64,000 bases of DNA from the NCBI GenBank assembly GCA_019316985.1, contig CP079215.1, positions 6,014,001 to 6,078,000 on the forward strand, in the 5' to 3' direction. Source of the stretch: Paraniabella defluvii (GTDB lineage: Bacteria > Bacteroidota > Bacteroidia > Chitinophagales > Chitinophagaceae). The translations under genes were made by a program, and so were the position numbers. The notes under the pieces were generated by a model that worked only from the letters and a program-made list of their open reading frames with translations, did not search any database and was not told where the DNA came from. Below, piece by piece: positions 54,187 to 64,000 of this stretch (the stretch's first letter is position 1; the number at the start of each line of letters is the position of its first letter).

Positions 54187-55505
54187 ACAAAAATATCGAG
54201 CAACAATACGCCGCCCAGGCCGGCTACACCAATAACAGATTCCATAAGAGTCCAGCTTCTAAAAGTATCTTTAAGGCTCAGCCCGAGGTATTCTTTAAAC
54301 ATCCAGAAGCCTGTGTCGTTTACATGAGAGCACATCAGGCTACCGGCGCCAATAGACAATACCATTAACTCTGGGTTTACATGCATCGACACCACAAGCG
54401 GTTGCACAATACCCGCCGCCGTAAGCCCCGCTACGGTTGCGGAGCCGATAGCTATTCTTAATACGGTAGCCACCATCCAACCTAATAACAGCGGTGGCAG
54501 CGTACTATGCTTAAAGTATAGTGTAATGGCATCTGCGGTGCCGCTGGCAATCAGCACCTGCTTTAAGGCGCCCCCTGCTGCAGTAATAAATATAATGGCG
54601 GCAATAGCATTGATGGCATTCCCCGATTTATCCATTAACAGGCTTATTTTAATTCCCCTGCTCCGTCCTAAAACAACAATAGCCAATAAAACTGCTACCA
54701 GGAGCGACATGCCCGGATCGCCTATAAATAAAAGAAACTGCTTCGCTGCCCCCTCCGCTGGTTTATATAATTGCAATACCAGGGTGGACACCGCCAGTAA
54801 AATAACCGGAACCAGGGCTGTAAACAGGCTGATAGCAAAACCCGGCGGTCTTGCCGGGGCCTCAATCTGCTGATTAAATATGCCTTCGGGAGGTTTCGTT
54901 GCAATTTTCTTCACCCGTTCGGGAAACCATAAACCAGCCAATAGCAAAACCGGAACTGCTATACACAAGCCGTATAAAAGTGTCAGTCCTATATCCGCTT
55001 TAAAAATACTGGCAATGGCCGTAGGCCCGGGATGCGGTGGTAAAAAACCATGAGTTACCGAAAGAGGCGCCGCCATGGCTATGGCAAGATAAATAAGCGG
55101 GGTTTTGGTTTCGAAAGCAATCGTAAACACTAGCGGAATCAGCACTACGAAGCCTGCATTGTAAAAAAGAGCAAGGCCTACGCTAAAGCTGGTGATACAA
55201 ACTGCCAGCTTAGCATTTTGATGACCGAATAATTGGAGCAGCCGGTTACTGATTTGACGGGTAGCCCCGGTTTCGGTTAAAATAGCACCAAGCATTACTC
55301 CAAAACCTAATACAGCAATAACAGAACCCAGTATATCGCCTGCCCCTTTTGAAATAGCAGCTATACAGGCTGCAGGCTGCATGCCATTAGTTAACCCAAT
55401 AAATAAGGCAGTAACAAACAACGCGGTAAAGGCATTCAGCTTAGCTCCTGCTATCAGCAGGAGTAATAATGCCATACCCAGTACAAGTATTAGTATTGGC
55501 GACAT
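54183..55505 (-). CDS. gntP: GntP-family gluconate:H+ symporter
   Basis: 440 residues, uninterrupted. It starts MSPILILVLGMALLLLLIAGAKLNAFTAL and has 12 or more hydrophobic segments. GntP-family features include VLGFGVMLGAILTETGATRQIS, LALFYNAGFVVLIPLVF, PLSVTHGFLPPHPGPTAIASIF and GSLMCSHVNDTGFWMFKEY. It should import gluconate or a related sugar acid across the inner membrane. It is the last gene of the order histidine kinase, response regulator, gluconokinase, permease, 13 bases after gluconokinase. Confidence 0.92.
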   Translation of the reverse strand: MSPILILVLGMALLLLLIAGAKLNAFTALFVTALFIGLTNGMQPAACIAAISKGAGDILGSVIAVLGFGVMLGAILTETGATRQISNRLLQLFGHQNAKLAVCITSFSVGLALFYNAGFVVLIPLVFTIAFETKTPLIYLAIAMAAPLSVTHGFLPPHPGPTAIASIFKADIGLTLLYGLCIAVPVLLLAGLWFPERVKKIATKPPEGIFNQQIEAPARPPGFAISLFTALVPVILLAVSTLVLQLYKPAEGAAKQFLLFIGDPGMSLLVAVLLAIVVLGRSRGIKISLLMDKSGNAINAIAAIIFITAAGGALKQVLIASGTADAITLYFKHSTLPPLLLGWMVATVLRIAIGSATVAGLTAAGIVQPLVVSMHVNPELMVLSIGAGSLMCSHVNDTGFWMFKEYLGLSLKDTFRSWTLMESVIGVAGLGGVLLLDIFV

Positions 55506-55518
55506 GCAATCATCTGTT

Positions 55519-56027
55519 TTAAATTAACCCAAGTTTTTTCAACACCAGGGTTATGGTTTTATCGAGCGTTTCCTGCACTTCAATAGTAATCACATCTCTT
55601 TCCAGTTGGGCGGGCTCCTCCAGCAAAGCGAATTGGCTCCTTAATAAACTCACTGGCATAAAATGCCCCTGCCTGCCTTCCAGCTGCTGAAAAACTTTTT
55701 GGTAAGACGCTTTAAGATACAAAAAGTTATTGAACCAATGCCCGTTCGAAGCTGGTCCCGGTATTGCTGCTTTAAAGCAGAACAGGTGATCACAACTTTT
55801 TCTCCTTTACCTGTTACGGCCAGGGCCTCCTGTATAATAGTATCCAGCCATCCCAGCCGGTCTTCATCAGTCAGCGGTATGCCCCGGCTCATTTTATCGA
55901 TATTAGCCTGCGGGTGCAAGTCGTCGCCATCGATAAAAAGAACCTGTTGCTGCTGTGCAATGGCTTCGCCAACAGAGGTTTTCCCACTGCCCGAAACACC
56001 CATTACTATGAACACTGCACCCGCCAC
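55519..56027 (-). CDS. gntK: Gluconokinase, one frameshift
   Basis: About 170 residues, normal for GntK. Walker A VFIVMGVSGSGKTSVG, then FIDGDDLHPQANIDKMSRGIPLTDEDRLGWLD and VVITCSALKQQYRDQLR, all characteristic, then (next frame) LYLKASYQKVFQQLEGRQGHFMP. One break near 55740, where GG should probably be GGG. The start is GTG at 56027: an in-frame stop lies four codons upstream and no ATG is available. It phosphorylates gluconate to 6-phosphogluconate. It begins 4 bases after the response-regulator stop and feeds on the product of the adjacent GntP importer. Confidence 0.9.
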
Positions 56028-56031
56028 CTGT

Positions 56032-56740
56032 TTATTTTACACTAAAGATAAAACCAACACCATACACATTTTCAATCTTCACCTTTTTAGAATCGGCTAA
56101 CAATTTACGCAGTCTTGATATAAATACATCCAGGCTTCTCCCAAAAAATAATCGTTCTCTCCCCAAAGCTGTATCAGGATATCTTCACGCTTGATAACGG
56201 CGTTCCTGTTTTGATACATATACTCCAGCAGGTTCGCCTCCCGCACTGTAAGAGAAATACTTTTGCCTGCATTACCTACAGAGATCTTGAATACATCCTT
56301 CCTGAAAACAACGTCGCCGATCTTAATAGTGTTATCGCCGGTTTCCCCAGGTTCTGCACTGCTGAATTTATTATTTCTCCGTATAATATTAGTTACCCTT
56401 AATACCAGCTCATCAATATCAAATGGTTTATTAATATAATCGTCAGCGCCCAGCTTCAGCCCCGCAATGCGGTCTTTTTTCTCGTTACGGGCTGTTAAGA
56501 ACAAAAGGGAATGGCATCATCAACCTTTTTAATCTCTTCGGCAAACCTGAAGCCATCGATCCCTGGCAGCTGTACATCCGTTATCACCAGATCATAATGT
56601 CCATGCACCTGTTTAAAAGTATCCAAACCGTCCTCTCCAGTAGTTCTCAGGTCTACCTCAAAATTCATCAATTGCAGATACTGCTTTACTACGTTACCCA
56701 GATCGATCTCATCTTCTACAAAAAGAATTTTATGCTTCAT
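56032..56740 (-). CDS. OmpR-family response regulator, frameshifted
   Basis: About 235 residues. Receiver domain: KILFVEDEIDLGNVV (acidic pair), phospho-acceptor Asp in YDLVITDVQLPGIDGF, and the conserved Lys in DDYINKPFDIDEL. The C-terminal winged helix shows SLTVREANLLEYMYQNRNAVIKREDIL, then FISRLRKLLAD and IENVYGVGFIFSV. Breaks near 56510 and 56150. After repair the stop is at 56032. It is 38 bases after the histidine kinase and 4 bases before gluconokinase. Confidence 0.87.
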
Positions 56741-56778
56741 CTGTTTATATATTTATCTCTGACAAAGAAACTTCAACC

Positions 56779-58203
56779 TCATAGCGGGATAATAATGCTA
56801 AAATCAGTACCCGATTTCTCCACCGTATCTACCTGCAGCTGCCAGCGATGTGCTTCTATACATTGCTTGGTATAATACAGTCCTAATCCCAGCCCCTTTA
56901 CTGCTTTATTGTCGATAGCCTTGGTGGTGCGGTAGAATTTATCAAAAATATTCTTGAATTCGCCGGCCGGAATACCCACTCCGTTGTCTACTATGTGCAC
57001 AGTAAGCTGCCTATCCTTTTCGGTTGTAAAAATACTGATACGTTTAATAGAACTGGTATTGTACTTAATACCATTCTCTATCATATTTATAATCATAGTG
57101 GTCACCCAGAACCTGTCCAGCAGAACTGTATGTTGTTCGCCGGTTTCCTTAAAATCTATTTCTACCTTCTGGTTATCGGCCTGTATCATATAATCATCTA
57201 CCACCTGCCTCAGCAATTCCTCTATAATAACAGGTTCCTTCTGTAAGGTAGCTTCATTCATCATAGTAATATCTATTACCTGCCGAAACAGGCTATTTAA
57301 TCTTTCTGCCTGCCGGCCGATAACGCCGGTGAGCGACGCCACCATTTCCTTGTTATCTTTTACCTGATCTTTTCAAGGGTTTTATTAGCCACAAGGATGG
57401 CAGATAAAGGTGTTTGAAACTCATGATTGATACTATTCACAAAATCAGATTTCATTTCTGCCAGTTTTTTCTGCTTCGACCAATTTCTAAAAGTGATATA
57501 AAAAATTGTTGCCAGTGAAAGGATGGAAAAGAGCGATAGCAAAAAAAGTGGGCAACATCCGGGTGATGATTGCCTGCGTGCGATGAGGGGTGTCGGTATA
57601 TAACGAAAAACCGATCCGGTTAGAGTACGCAGTAGGTGTGCTGATAGTAATATTCGAAACAAGATTGGAAGGCCCTGTGTTTTGCAGGGACCCGCTAACC
57701 ACAATTCCCTTGTTTTGGAACGCACTGTCTAAACCTTTATAAAGCTGAGACTTATCATAAAGTGTTACATACTGCTGACCATTAAAAGTCACACTTATAT
57801 GATCCACGGTAGAAAGCCATATCAGATCCGTCTCCAGCTTGTTCTCTTTTATGATTGCCGTCATCAGGCTATCTATATTACTACGGGCCCTTAACCGTAC
57901 CGCGATGCTATCAACAACCCATTGACTTAATCTATAAAAATGTTTCCGATCTGATTTATAAAGCCGCTCCAGTTCATACATATTCCTGTTTAAGAAACTA
58001 TCGATAATGGCTTGTCCGCCCGGAAACACTTTGTCGTTACGAATAGCGTTACTATAATCGCGCTTAATCTGTGCGGCCTCTGCCAAAAAGAACTTGTCGT
58101 TCTTTAACTCAAAAGTATTATACACCAAAAAATACTGCACTACAGCCAGTATTACAAAACTAGCGATGGCTATAAATCTTATGCGGAATATAGAAGATGA
58201 CAT
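56779..58203 (-). CDS. Membrane sensor histidine kinase, frameshifted
   Basis: About 475 residues. I choose the ATG at 58203 (MSSSIFRIRFIAIASFVILAVVQYFLVYNTF), which starts just before the first membrane helix. A periplasmic sensor of ~190 residues follows, with a second helix near ALLSLFSILSLATIFYITF. The kinase core has the H box VNSINHEFQTPLSAILVAN, N box MIINMIENGIKYNTS, G boxes VHIVDNGVGIPAG and KGLGLGLYYTKQCIEAH. Breaks near 57550 and 57350. It should phosphorylate the adjacent regulator. The periplasmic signal is unknown; the gluconate genes downstream suggest a sugar acid. Divergent from the SusC gene at 58422. Confidence 0.87.
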
Positions 58204-58421
58204 GAATAATAAAATAGCCATAAAACTACCAATACAAAACAACTTATGTGCAATATTAAAAATCTGTTAACAATTTGTTGGGCTTTTGTTATTAAGATGT
58301 TATAGATTCCTTAAATACTTTCAACCACTGAAATGAGAAGATCAAAGCTCTGGCTTTATTTACTTGGATTGCCCCATACGACGTAAACTATTTTCTAACA
58401 TACGATTAAACAAGTAAAACG

Positions 58422-61400
58422 ATGACTAAACAAACACTGCTGAAAGTATGTGCTTTCCTGTTTTTGTTCAATCTCCTGGTATTACCGGAGTTGAAGGCAC
58501 AACAGGAAATAACAATTACCGGGACAGTTAAAGACCCTCTTAATACCCCAATGGCTGGAGTATCTATTGAAAACCTAAGATCAAACCAGGCTACTACTAC
58601 CAACGAAGCAGGCGCCTTCTCCATCCAGGCAGTCAAAGGCGATAGCCTGGCAGCAACATTCATCGGATACAAAGATTACCGGTGGAGGTTTTCAGACCGG
58701 ATAGACATCCAGATAGTAATGGAAGCCGCATCCGGCAGCATGGAAGACGTGGTAGTAGTTGGATTTGGACAACAGCGAAAGATAAGTACAGTTGGCGCCC
58801 AATCAACGGTGAATGTAGAAGACCTCAAGCAACCGGTTGCTAATCTCAGTGCAGCCCTGGCTGGCCGTATTGCCGGCTTGATAGGTGTACAACGGTCGGG
58901 ACTGCCAGGTTCCAACGGCGCTGATCTCTGGATCAGGGGTATTTCCAACTTCGGCGGAGGTAATTCCACATCGCCATTAATAGTGGTGGATGGAGTAATT
59001 GGTCGCGACATAAATGCCTTCGATCCGGAAGATATCGCGTCTTTCTCTATATTAAAAGATGCATCTGCTACCGCGGTTTATGGTGTGGCCGGCGCTAACG
59101 GTGTTATCCTGATCACTACAAAAAGGGAAGAACATCGAAGCCTTCTTTAACATTTAATTACAACCAGGGGTTTAACACATTTACGAAATTACCTGAACTG
59201 ACTGATGGCGTTACTTATATGCAGTTACGCAATGAGGCCCTGGTGGCCAGCGGGCGTACTCCAGAATATTCCCAGGCATATATAGACAGCACAATTGCCG
59301 GTAACCAGCCCTATTTATATCCTAATGTAGACTGGATGAAAACCATTTTTCAGAAATCCTCTTACAATAGAAGGGCCAATTTTAACGCCCGCGGCGGCTC
59401 AGAAATGTCTAACTATTACGTTGGCCTTTCTTACTACGAGGAGAACAGCCTTCTACGCCTGGACGAACTAGCCAATTATAATGCGGATGCTAAATTCAGG
59501 AGAATCAATTTTACATCTAATGTAAACATGAACTGGACCAAAACGACCAAGTTCGAGCTGGGTGTACAGGGATATGTAACCAACACCAATATGCCGGGTA
59601 CCAGTCCGCAGGATGCGTTTTCAAGGGTGATGCAAACCAATCCTGTACTGTATCCCGTTATGTATCCTGGCAATTTGTTACCGGCAGTCAACCAATCTAC
59701 AGATGCGCAACCCAACCCTTACGGGCTGATTACGCAAAGAGGCTATGTTAACACAGCCAGTAACCAGTTATATTCCAATGCACGCCTGACACAGGACCTG
59801 GGAAGCATACTAAAAGGACTATCAGCTACAGTGCTGTACTCTTTCGACGTGTGGAACTCGCATGCCATATCACGCACACGTAACCGAAGTGCTTATCAGA
59901 TTGACAGGGTAATCCTTATAAAGAAGACGGCTCGCTTAATTTAACTGTTATACAAAATGGTTCAGACGACCTGGGTTATGGAACCAGCAGCGGCGCCAAC
60001 AGGAAAAATTACCTGGAAGGTGCTATTAATTATACCAACCAATTTGGTAAACATGGCGTAACCGGTATGTTATTGTATAACCAAAGAGAGGAAATCAGCT
60101 CTAACGCCGGTAGCCTGATAGAGTCTATCCCTTACAGGTTACAAGGCCTTGTAGGTCGAGCTACTTATGCTTACGATAATAAATACTTTGGGGAATTCAA
60201 CTTCGGTTATAACGGATCAGAAAACTTTGCTCCTGAGAACCGCTTTGGCTTCTTCCCTTCAGTGGGTGTGGGTTATGTGATATCGAATGAAAAATTCTTC
60301 GAGCCTTTCACTAAAATTGTACAGTTCCTGAAATTGCGTTATTCTAATGGTATTGTAGGATCCGGATCCGGCGGAAGAAGATTCGGCTTTTTAGATATCG
60401 TAAATGGAAGCGCATCGGGATATACTTTCGGCTATGGGTCCACTACTTATGGCTTCGGTGGTACAGCTATTTCAGAATATGGCAGCATGGTACGCTGGTC
60501 GGAAATGCACAAACAAAACCTGGGCATTGAATTTAAAACACTGGACAACAAAATATCTGCAACTGTTGACCTGTTTAGTGACAATCGTACCGGTATTTTC
60601 CTGCAGCGCGGTGTGCTGATGGATTATGTTGGTTTGATCAGCGTGCCTTATGGTAACCTCGGCAGAATGACCAATAAAGGATTGGATGTTACCGTAGAAA
60701 CCACGCCTATAGCTATTGGCAAAACTTATTGGGATTTTAGGGCTAACCTTACTTATAACCGCGACCTGGTTATTGAAAACGACCAACCGGCACAACCCTT
60801 TCCCTATATGGAAAGAAGAGGCCAGAATACTTTATCCCGGTACGGATACGTAGCTATTGGCCTGTTTGAAGATGAAAAGGATATTCAGAACAGTCCATTG
60901 CAGAGAACCGGTGCCGTACGTCCTGGTGATATCAAATACAAAGATCTGAACGGCGACGGCATTATTGATGCCAATGATATTACCCGCATCGGTAATGGCG
61001 ATGTGCCACGAATTATATGGGGCGGCAGCTTTAATGTAAGCTGGAAACAGTTTTACATTGGCGCCTTCTTCCAGGGCACTTCGGGCGCCGACAGAATGCT
61101 GGGTGGAGATGGTATGATTCCGTTCAACAACAGTACCGGTGCCGAAAGAAGCAATTTGTTTATGGCGGCTACGGACAGATGGACACCCGAAAACCCCAAT
61201 CAAAACGCCATGTATCCACGGCTGGGATGGGGTCTGTGGTTAATCAGAATAATGCGGTGGCCAGCAGCTGGTGGGTGAAAGATGTGGACTTTATACGTCT
61301 CAAAACATTCGACCTGGGGTATAATCTTCCCAAGGGAACGCTGGGTAACCTGGGCTTAAAAAATGCACGCATTTATGTGCAGGGCGTAAACCTGTTCTAC

Positions 61401-61502
61401 TGGAGCAAATTCAAACTCTGGGATCCCGAAATCAATTCCAATAACGGTTCCTCTTATCCCAATATCAGAACTATATCTTTCGGTATACAGGCCAACTTCT
61501 AA
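58422..61502 (+). CDS. SusC/RagA TonB-dependent transporter of a third PUL, frameshifted
   Basis: About 1,025 residues. Signal peptide (LKVCAFLFLFNLLVLPELKAQ), carboxypeptidase-regulatory-like domain (ITGTVKDPLNTPMAGVSIENL), TonB-box-like EDVVVVGFGQQRKISTVGAQS, plug (LWIRGISNFGGGNSTSPLIVVDGVIG, ILKDASATAVYGVAGANGVI) and barrel, ending YPNIRTISFGIQANF. No STN domain. Breaks near 59130, 59910 and 61225. It is followed by a SusD gene 40 bases on and a DUF1735 lipoprotein, so a new PUL begins here and continues past the window. Its upstream gap of 218 bases is shared with the histidine kinase gene. Confidence 0.9.
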
Positions 61503-61542
61503 TCAATTTTCTTAACCAACAAATGGTTTTAAAATAGTAATA

Positions 61543-63349
61543 ATGAAAAAGTCACTTATATACACAATGGTGGTATCAGTTCTGCTTACTACAGTTTCGT
61601 GTAGTAAATACCTCGATCAGATACCTGACAATATTTTAACAGCAGAAGAAATATGGAAATCTAAAAGCAGGACAGAAAATTTCCTGGCTAATATTTATGC
61701 TGCATTACCCAACGAGCATCAGCAACGTTTTGTAAACACTACAAACTCCGGCCCATGGATTGCAGCATCTGATGAAAGTAAATATACCTGGGATTTTAAC
61801 TATGCCAACAATATGAACTCGAGCGTGTGGGCTAATACCAATGGCCAGGTAGCGCACTACTGGAGGGAATACTACCGCGCGATAAGAAATGCTACTTACT
61901 TCATGCAAAATGCGCAAAAACTGATCCTGCAGAAATTGAGCCGGCCATTATTACCCGCTACATTGCCGAAGCAAGGGCATTAAGAGCATACTATTATTTT
62001 CAATTGCTGCGAATATATGGCCCCGTTATTATTTTGGGCGACGAACTACTCGACTTCGAAGCCGATCTCAGCACATTAAAACGTGCCCGTAACAGTATGG
62101 ACGAGTGTGTAAACTATATTGTTTCGGAATTTGATAAAGCTTATACCGACCTGCCTGTAAAACCGGTAGATGTAAGAGAGTCGGGCAGAATGACCAGGGG
62201 AATCGTAAAAGCGTACAAGGCAGAAACCCTGCTTCTGGCGGCAAGTCCATTGTTTAACGGCAATACACAGTATGCCGCTTTAAAAACGCCGATGGAAAAC
62301 AACTGATCAGCCAGAGCTACGACGCCAATAAATGGAAAGTAGCTGCAGATGCGCACAAAGCCTTTATCGACGAGTTTGTACCTGCTGTATATGACCTGTT
62401 TATTCAACCCAATGCCAATCCATTCATGCAGGCTTATTTATCTACAAGAAATGTAGTAACCCAGGACTGGAATCCTGAATGGATATTCGCACGCACTATG
62501 TCTCCCAATAACATGGAGTACGACCGCACACCTAAACATGTTGGATTTGTAGCAGCTACACAGGGAGGCGGCGCCAATGGCGTAACACAAACAATGGTAG
62601 ATGCATATTTCATGGCAAACGGCAGGCCTATTACCGATCCCAATTCAGGCTATATATCTTCTGGCTTTTCGAATTTCCAGGCACCTTTCGATGTACAGGC
62701 CAGAAATACATTTAATCAATGGGTAGGGCGCGAGCCACGTTTTTATGTTGGCGTAACCTATAACAGGAGCTACTGGCTGTTTCAGCAAGGCAGCAGCACG
62801 CCGGTAATTACCATCATGGAATATAACGGCAATTCGGGGCGGGTGCAAAGCCTGTCTGACGTAACGCCTACAGGATACATTGTTCGCAAAAACACCGTGG
62901 GTAACGGAAATAACAGGGGCGCCTTACTCCTGCGGCTGGCAAACATTTATCTGAATTATGCCGAAGCACTAAATGAAGCTGAACCGGGTAACACAGACAT
63001 TCTTAAATACGTAAACCTGATCAGGAAAAGGGCCGGTATACCCGAATATGGAAGCGCAGAGCTGGAAGCCCCTTCAGGACAGGCAGCCATGAGAGAAGCC
63101 ATACGCAGAGAAAGAAGGATTGAATTAGCTTTTGAAAGTGTACGGTATTTTGATACCCGCAGGTGGAAGATCGCAGAACAAACTAACTCCGGAGATTTTT
63201 ATGGCATGAACCTCCAGGCCAGTGGCGATGCATTCTATACAAAAACCTTGCTGGAAGTTAGAAAGTTTTTACCAAGAGATTACCTGTGGCCCATTCCTAA
63301 TAACGAGGTTTTGAAGAATGAATTGTTAGTACAAAACCCGGGCTGGTAA
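61543..63349 (+). CDS. SusD/RagB-family lipoprotein of the third PUL, frameshifted
   Basis: About 600 residues. Signal peptide ends LLTTVSCSKYLDQIPD, a lipoprotein. SusD features: YYRAIRNATYFMQNAQK, YIAEARALRAYYYFQLLRIYGPVIILGDE (spanning a break) and LLRLANIYLNYAEALNEAEPG, then MREAIRRERRIELAFESVRYFDTRRWKIA; it ends ELLVQNPGW. Breaks near 61920 and 62295. Pairs with the SusC just upstream; ligand unknown. Confidence 0.88.
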
Positions 63350-63374
63350 ATTCATCATTTTAAAAATTGAAATA

Positions 63375-64000
63375 ATGAGAACAGATATCAAAAAACTAAG
63401 CTTCACAATCATAATTGCAGCTACGCTTTTAAGTGCATGCAACAAACCTGATGAAATTACCCTGGAAAGCGAAGGTACTTTATACATGGCAACGGCTATA
63501 GAAGAGAAAGCCAAATTCAACCTCTTTCTGGCCGATACGGCTCAAACGATAGCATTTGGAGCTGCTTACAGCGGACTTGGTTTCCCGGGCAGTGACATAC
63601 CCGTATCTTTTTCGGTACAAAAAGACCTTATTGCTTCTTTTAACCAGGCCAATGGTACCCGTTACCTGCCTTTTCCTGAAGGCTCCTACTCTATTGAAAG
63701 CCTTAATACCGTTATAAAAGCAGGTAAAACTACTTCGGTGCCTCTAACCATTTCTATTTTGTCGAATAAACTGGACAGGGATGAAAAATATATGATTCCT
63801 ATTAGAATGGAAGCTCCCGCGGGCTCAAAAGTTTCGTCTAATCTGCAGGTTACTTACTTCAGGTTAGAAAGCATTGTACGTAAAGAAACAGATATTACCG
63901 ACCTGTCTAAGCTGACAGTATCGCAGGAGCATCGTGACGGGCCAGGCGCTAATGAAGCTTCGGCAAAACTGGTAGACAACAATACGGCCAGTAAGTTCTT
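63375..64000 (+). CDS. DUF1735-type glycan-binding lipoprotein, 3' end outside window
   Basis: The frame is open from the ATG at 63375 to the window end (208 codons seen). The lipoprotein signal is LSFTIIIAATLLSACNKP. The visible part resembles DUF1735 (BT_3987-like N-terminal) domains: YMATAIEEKAKFNLFLAD, NGTRYLPFPEGSYSIESLNTVIKAG, MIPIRMEAP. The last residues (NEASAKLVDNNTASKF) look like the start of an F5/8 type C carbohydrate-binding module. Such proteins follow SusD and act as surface glycan-binding proteins or lead into GH18-type enzymes. Uninterrupted so far. Confidence 0.75.
   Translation, partial: MRTDIKKLSFTIIIAATLLSACNKPDEITLESEGTLYMATAIEEKAKFNLFLADTAQTIAFGAAYSGLGFPGSDIPVSFSVQKDLIASFNQANGTRYLPFPEGSYSIESLNTVIKAGKTTSVPLTISILSNKLDRDEKYMIPIRMEAPAGSKVSSNLQVTYFRLESIVRKETDITDLSKLTVSQEHRDGPGANEASAKLVDNNTASKF

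Noticed and set aside
1-64000. tRNA, rRNA, CRISPR arrays, insertion sequences or prophage genes
   Set aside because: None seen on reading both strands: no spaced direct repeats, no transposase or integrase motifs, no cloverleaf-like sequence in the gaps.

Overview
The window comes from a Bacteroidota chromosome, probably family Chitinophagaceae. The evidence is three SusC/SusD outer-membrane pairs, SPII lipoproteins, an ECF-sigma/FecR pair with a STN-domain SusC, TAnnTTTG-type promoters and dense glycan-degrading enzymes. The genus cannot be fixed from the sequence alone. I count 43 protein genes and no RNA genes, CRISPR arrays or insertion sequences.

Layout. (1) 1-8373, plus strand: tail of a polysaccharide-utilization locus (PUL) with a DUF4998 lipoprotein, a six-hairpin glycosidase-like protein, a GH36 alpha-galactosidase, a fused alpha/beta-hydrolase + SGNH esterase and a GH105 unsaturated uronyl hydrolase. 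(2) 8887-11675, minus: AraC regulator, PQQ-type sugar dehydrogenase and cytochrome c. (3) 11897-18912, minus: ECF sigma, FecR anti-sigma, SusC (with STN) and SusD. (4) 19002-44457, minus: a 25-kb, 15-gene PUL reading SusC, SusD, fasciclin lipoprotein, glycan-binding-type lipoprotein, GH2, GH95, GH31, alginate-lyase-family protein, GH29, GH88, jelly-roll lyase-like lipoprotein, PL6, GH29, GH28, beta-helix protein. Spacings are 2 to 90 nt and three junctions overlap. (5) 44644-50047: divergent AraC and a long GH28-type protein (plus), facing a second beta-helix protein (minus) across a strong bidirectional terminator. (6) 50236-54186: EamA transporter, then TetR, a membrane protein, DUF3817, rhodanese and a DUF2236/MpaB oxygenase. 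(7) 54183-58203, minus: histidine kinase, response regulator, gluconokinase and GntP permease, apparently one operon. (8) 58422-64000, plus: the start of another PUL with SusC, SusD and a DUF1735 lipoprotein.

How the genes work together. The big PUL combines three lyase-type proteins, a GH88 that removes the unsaturated uronic acid lyases leave, a GH28 for saturated galacturonosyl bonds, and exo-enzymes for fucose/galactose (GH29 x2, GH95), alpha-xylose or alpha-glucose (GH31) and beta-galactose or beta-glucuronate (GH2). I infer a fucosylated, uronic-acid-rich plant or algal heteropolysaccharide as substrate. Region 1, with GH36, GH105 and esterases, looks pectin-related.

Quality warning. 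Only 7 of the 43 genes are readable without interruption. The other 36 are broken by frameshifts, yet both sides of each break stay conserved and the breaks I resolved are mostly one-base undercalls in short homopolymers. I therefore treat them as single genes damaged by sequencing indels, not as pseudogenes, and give the full span of each.
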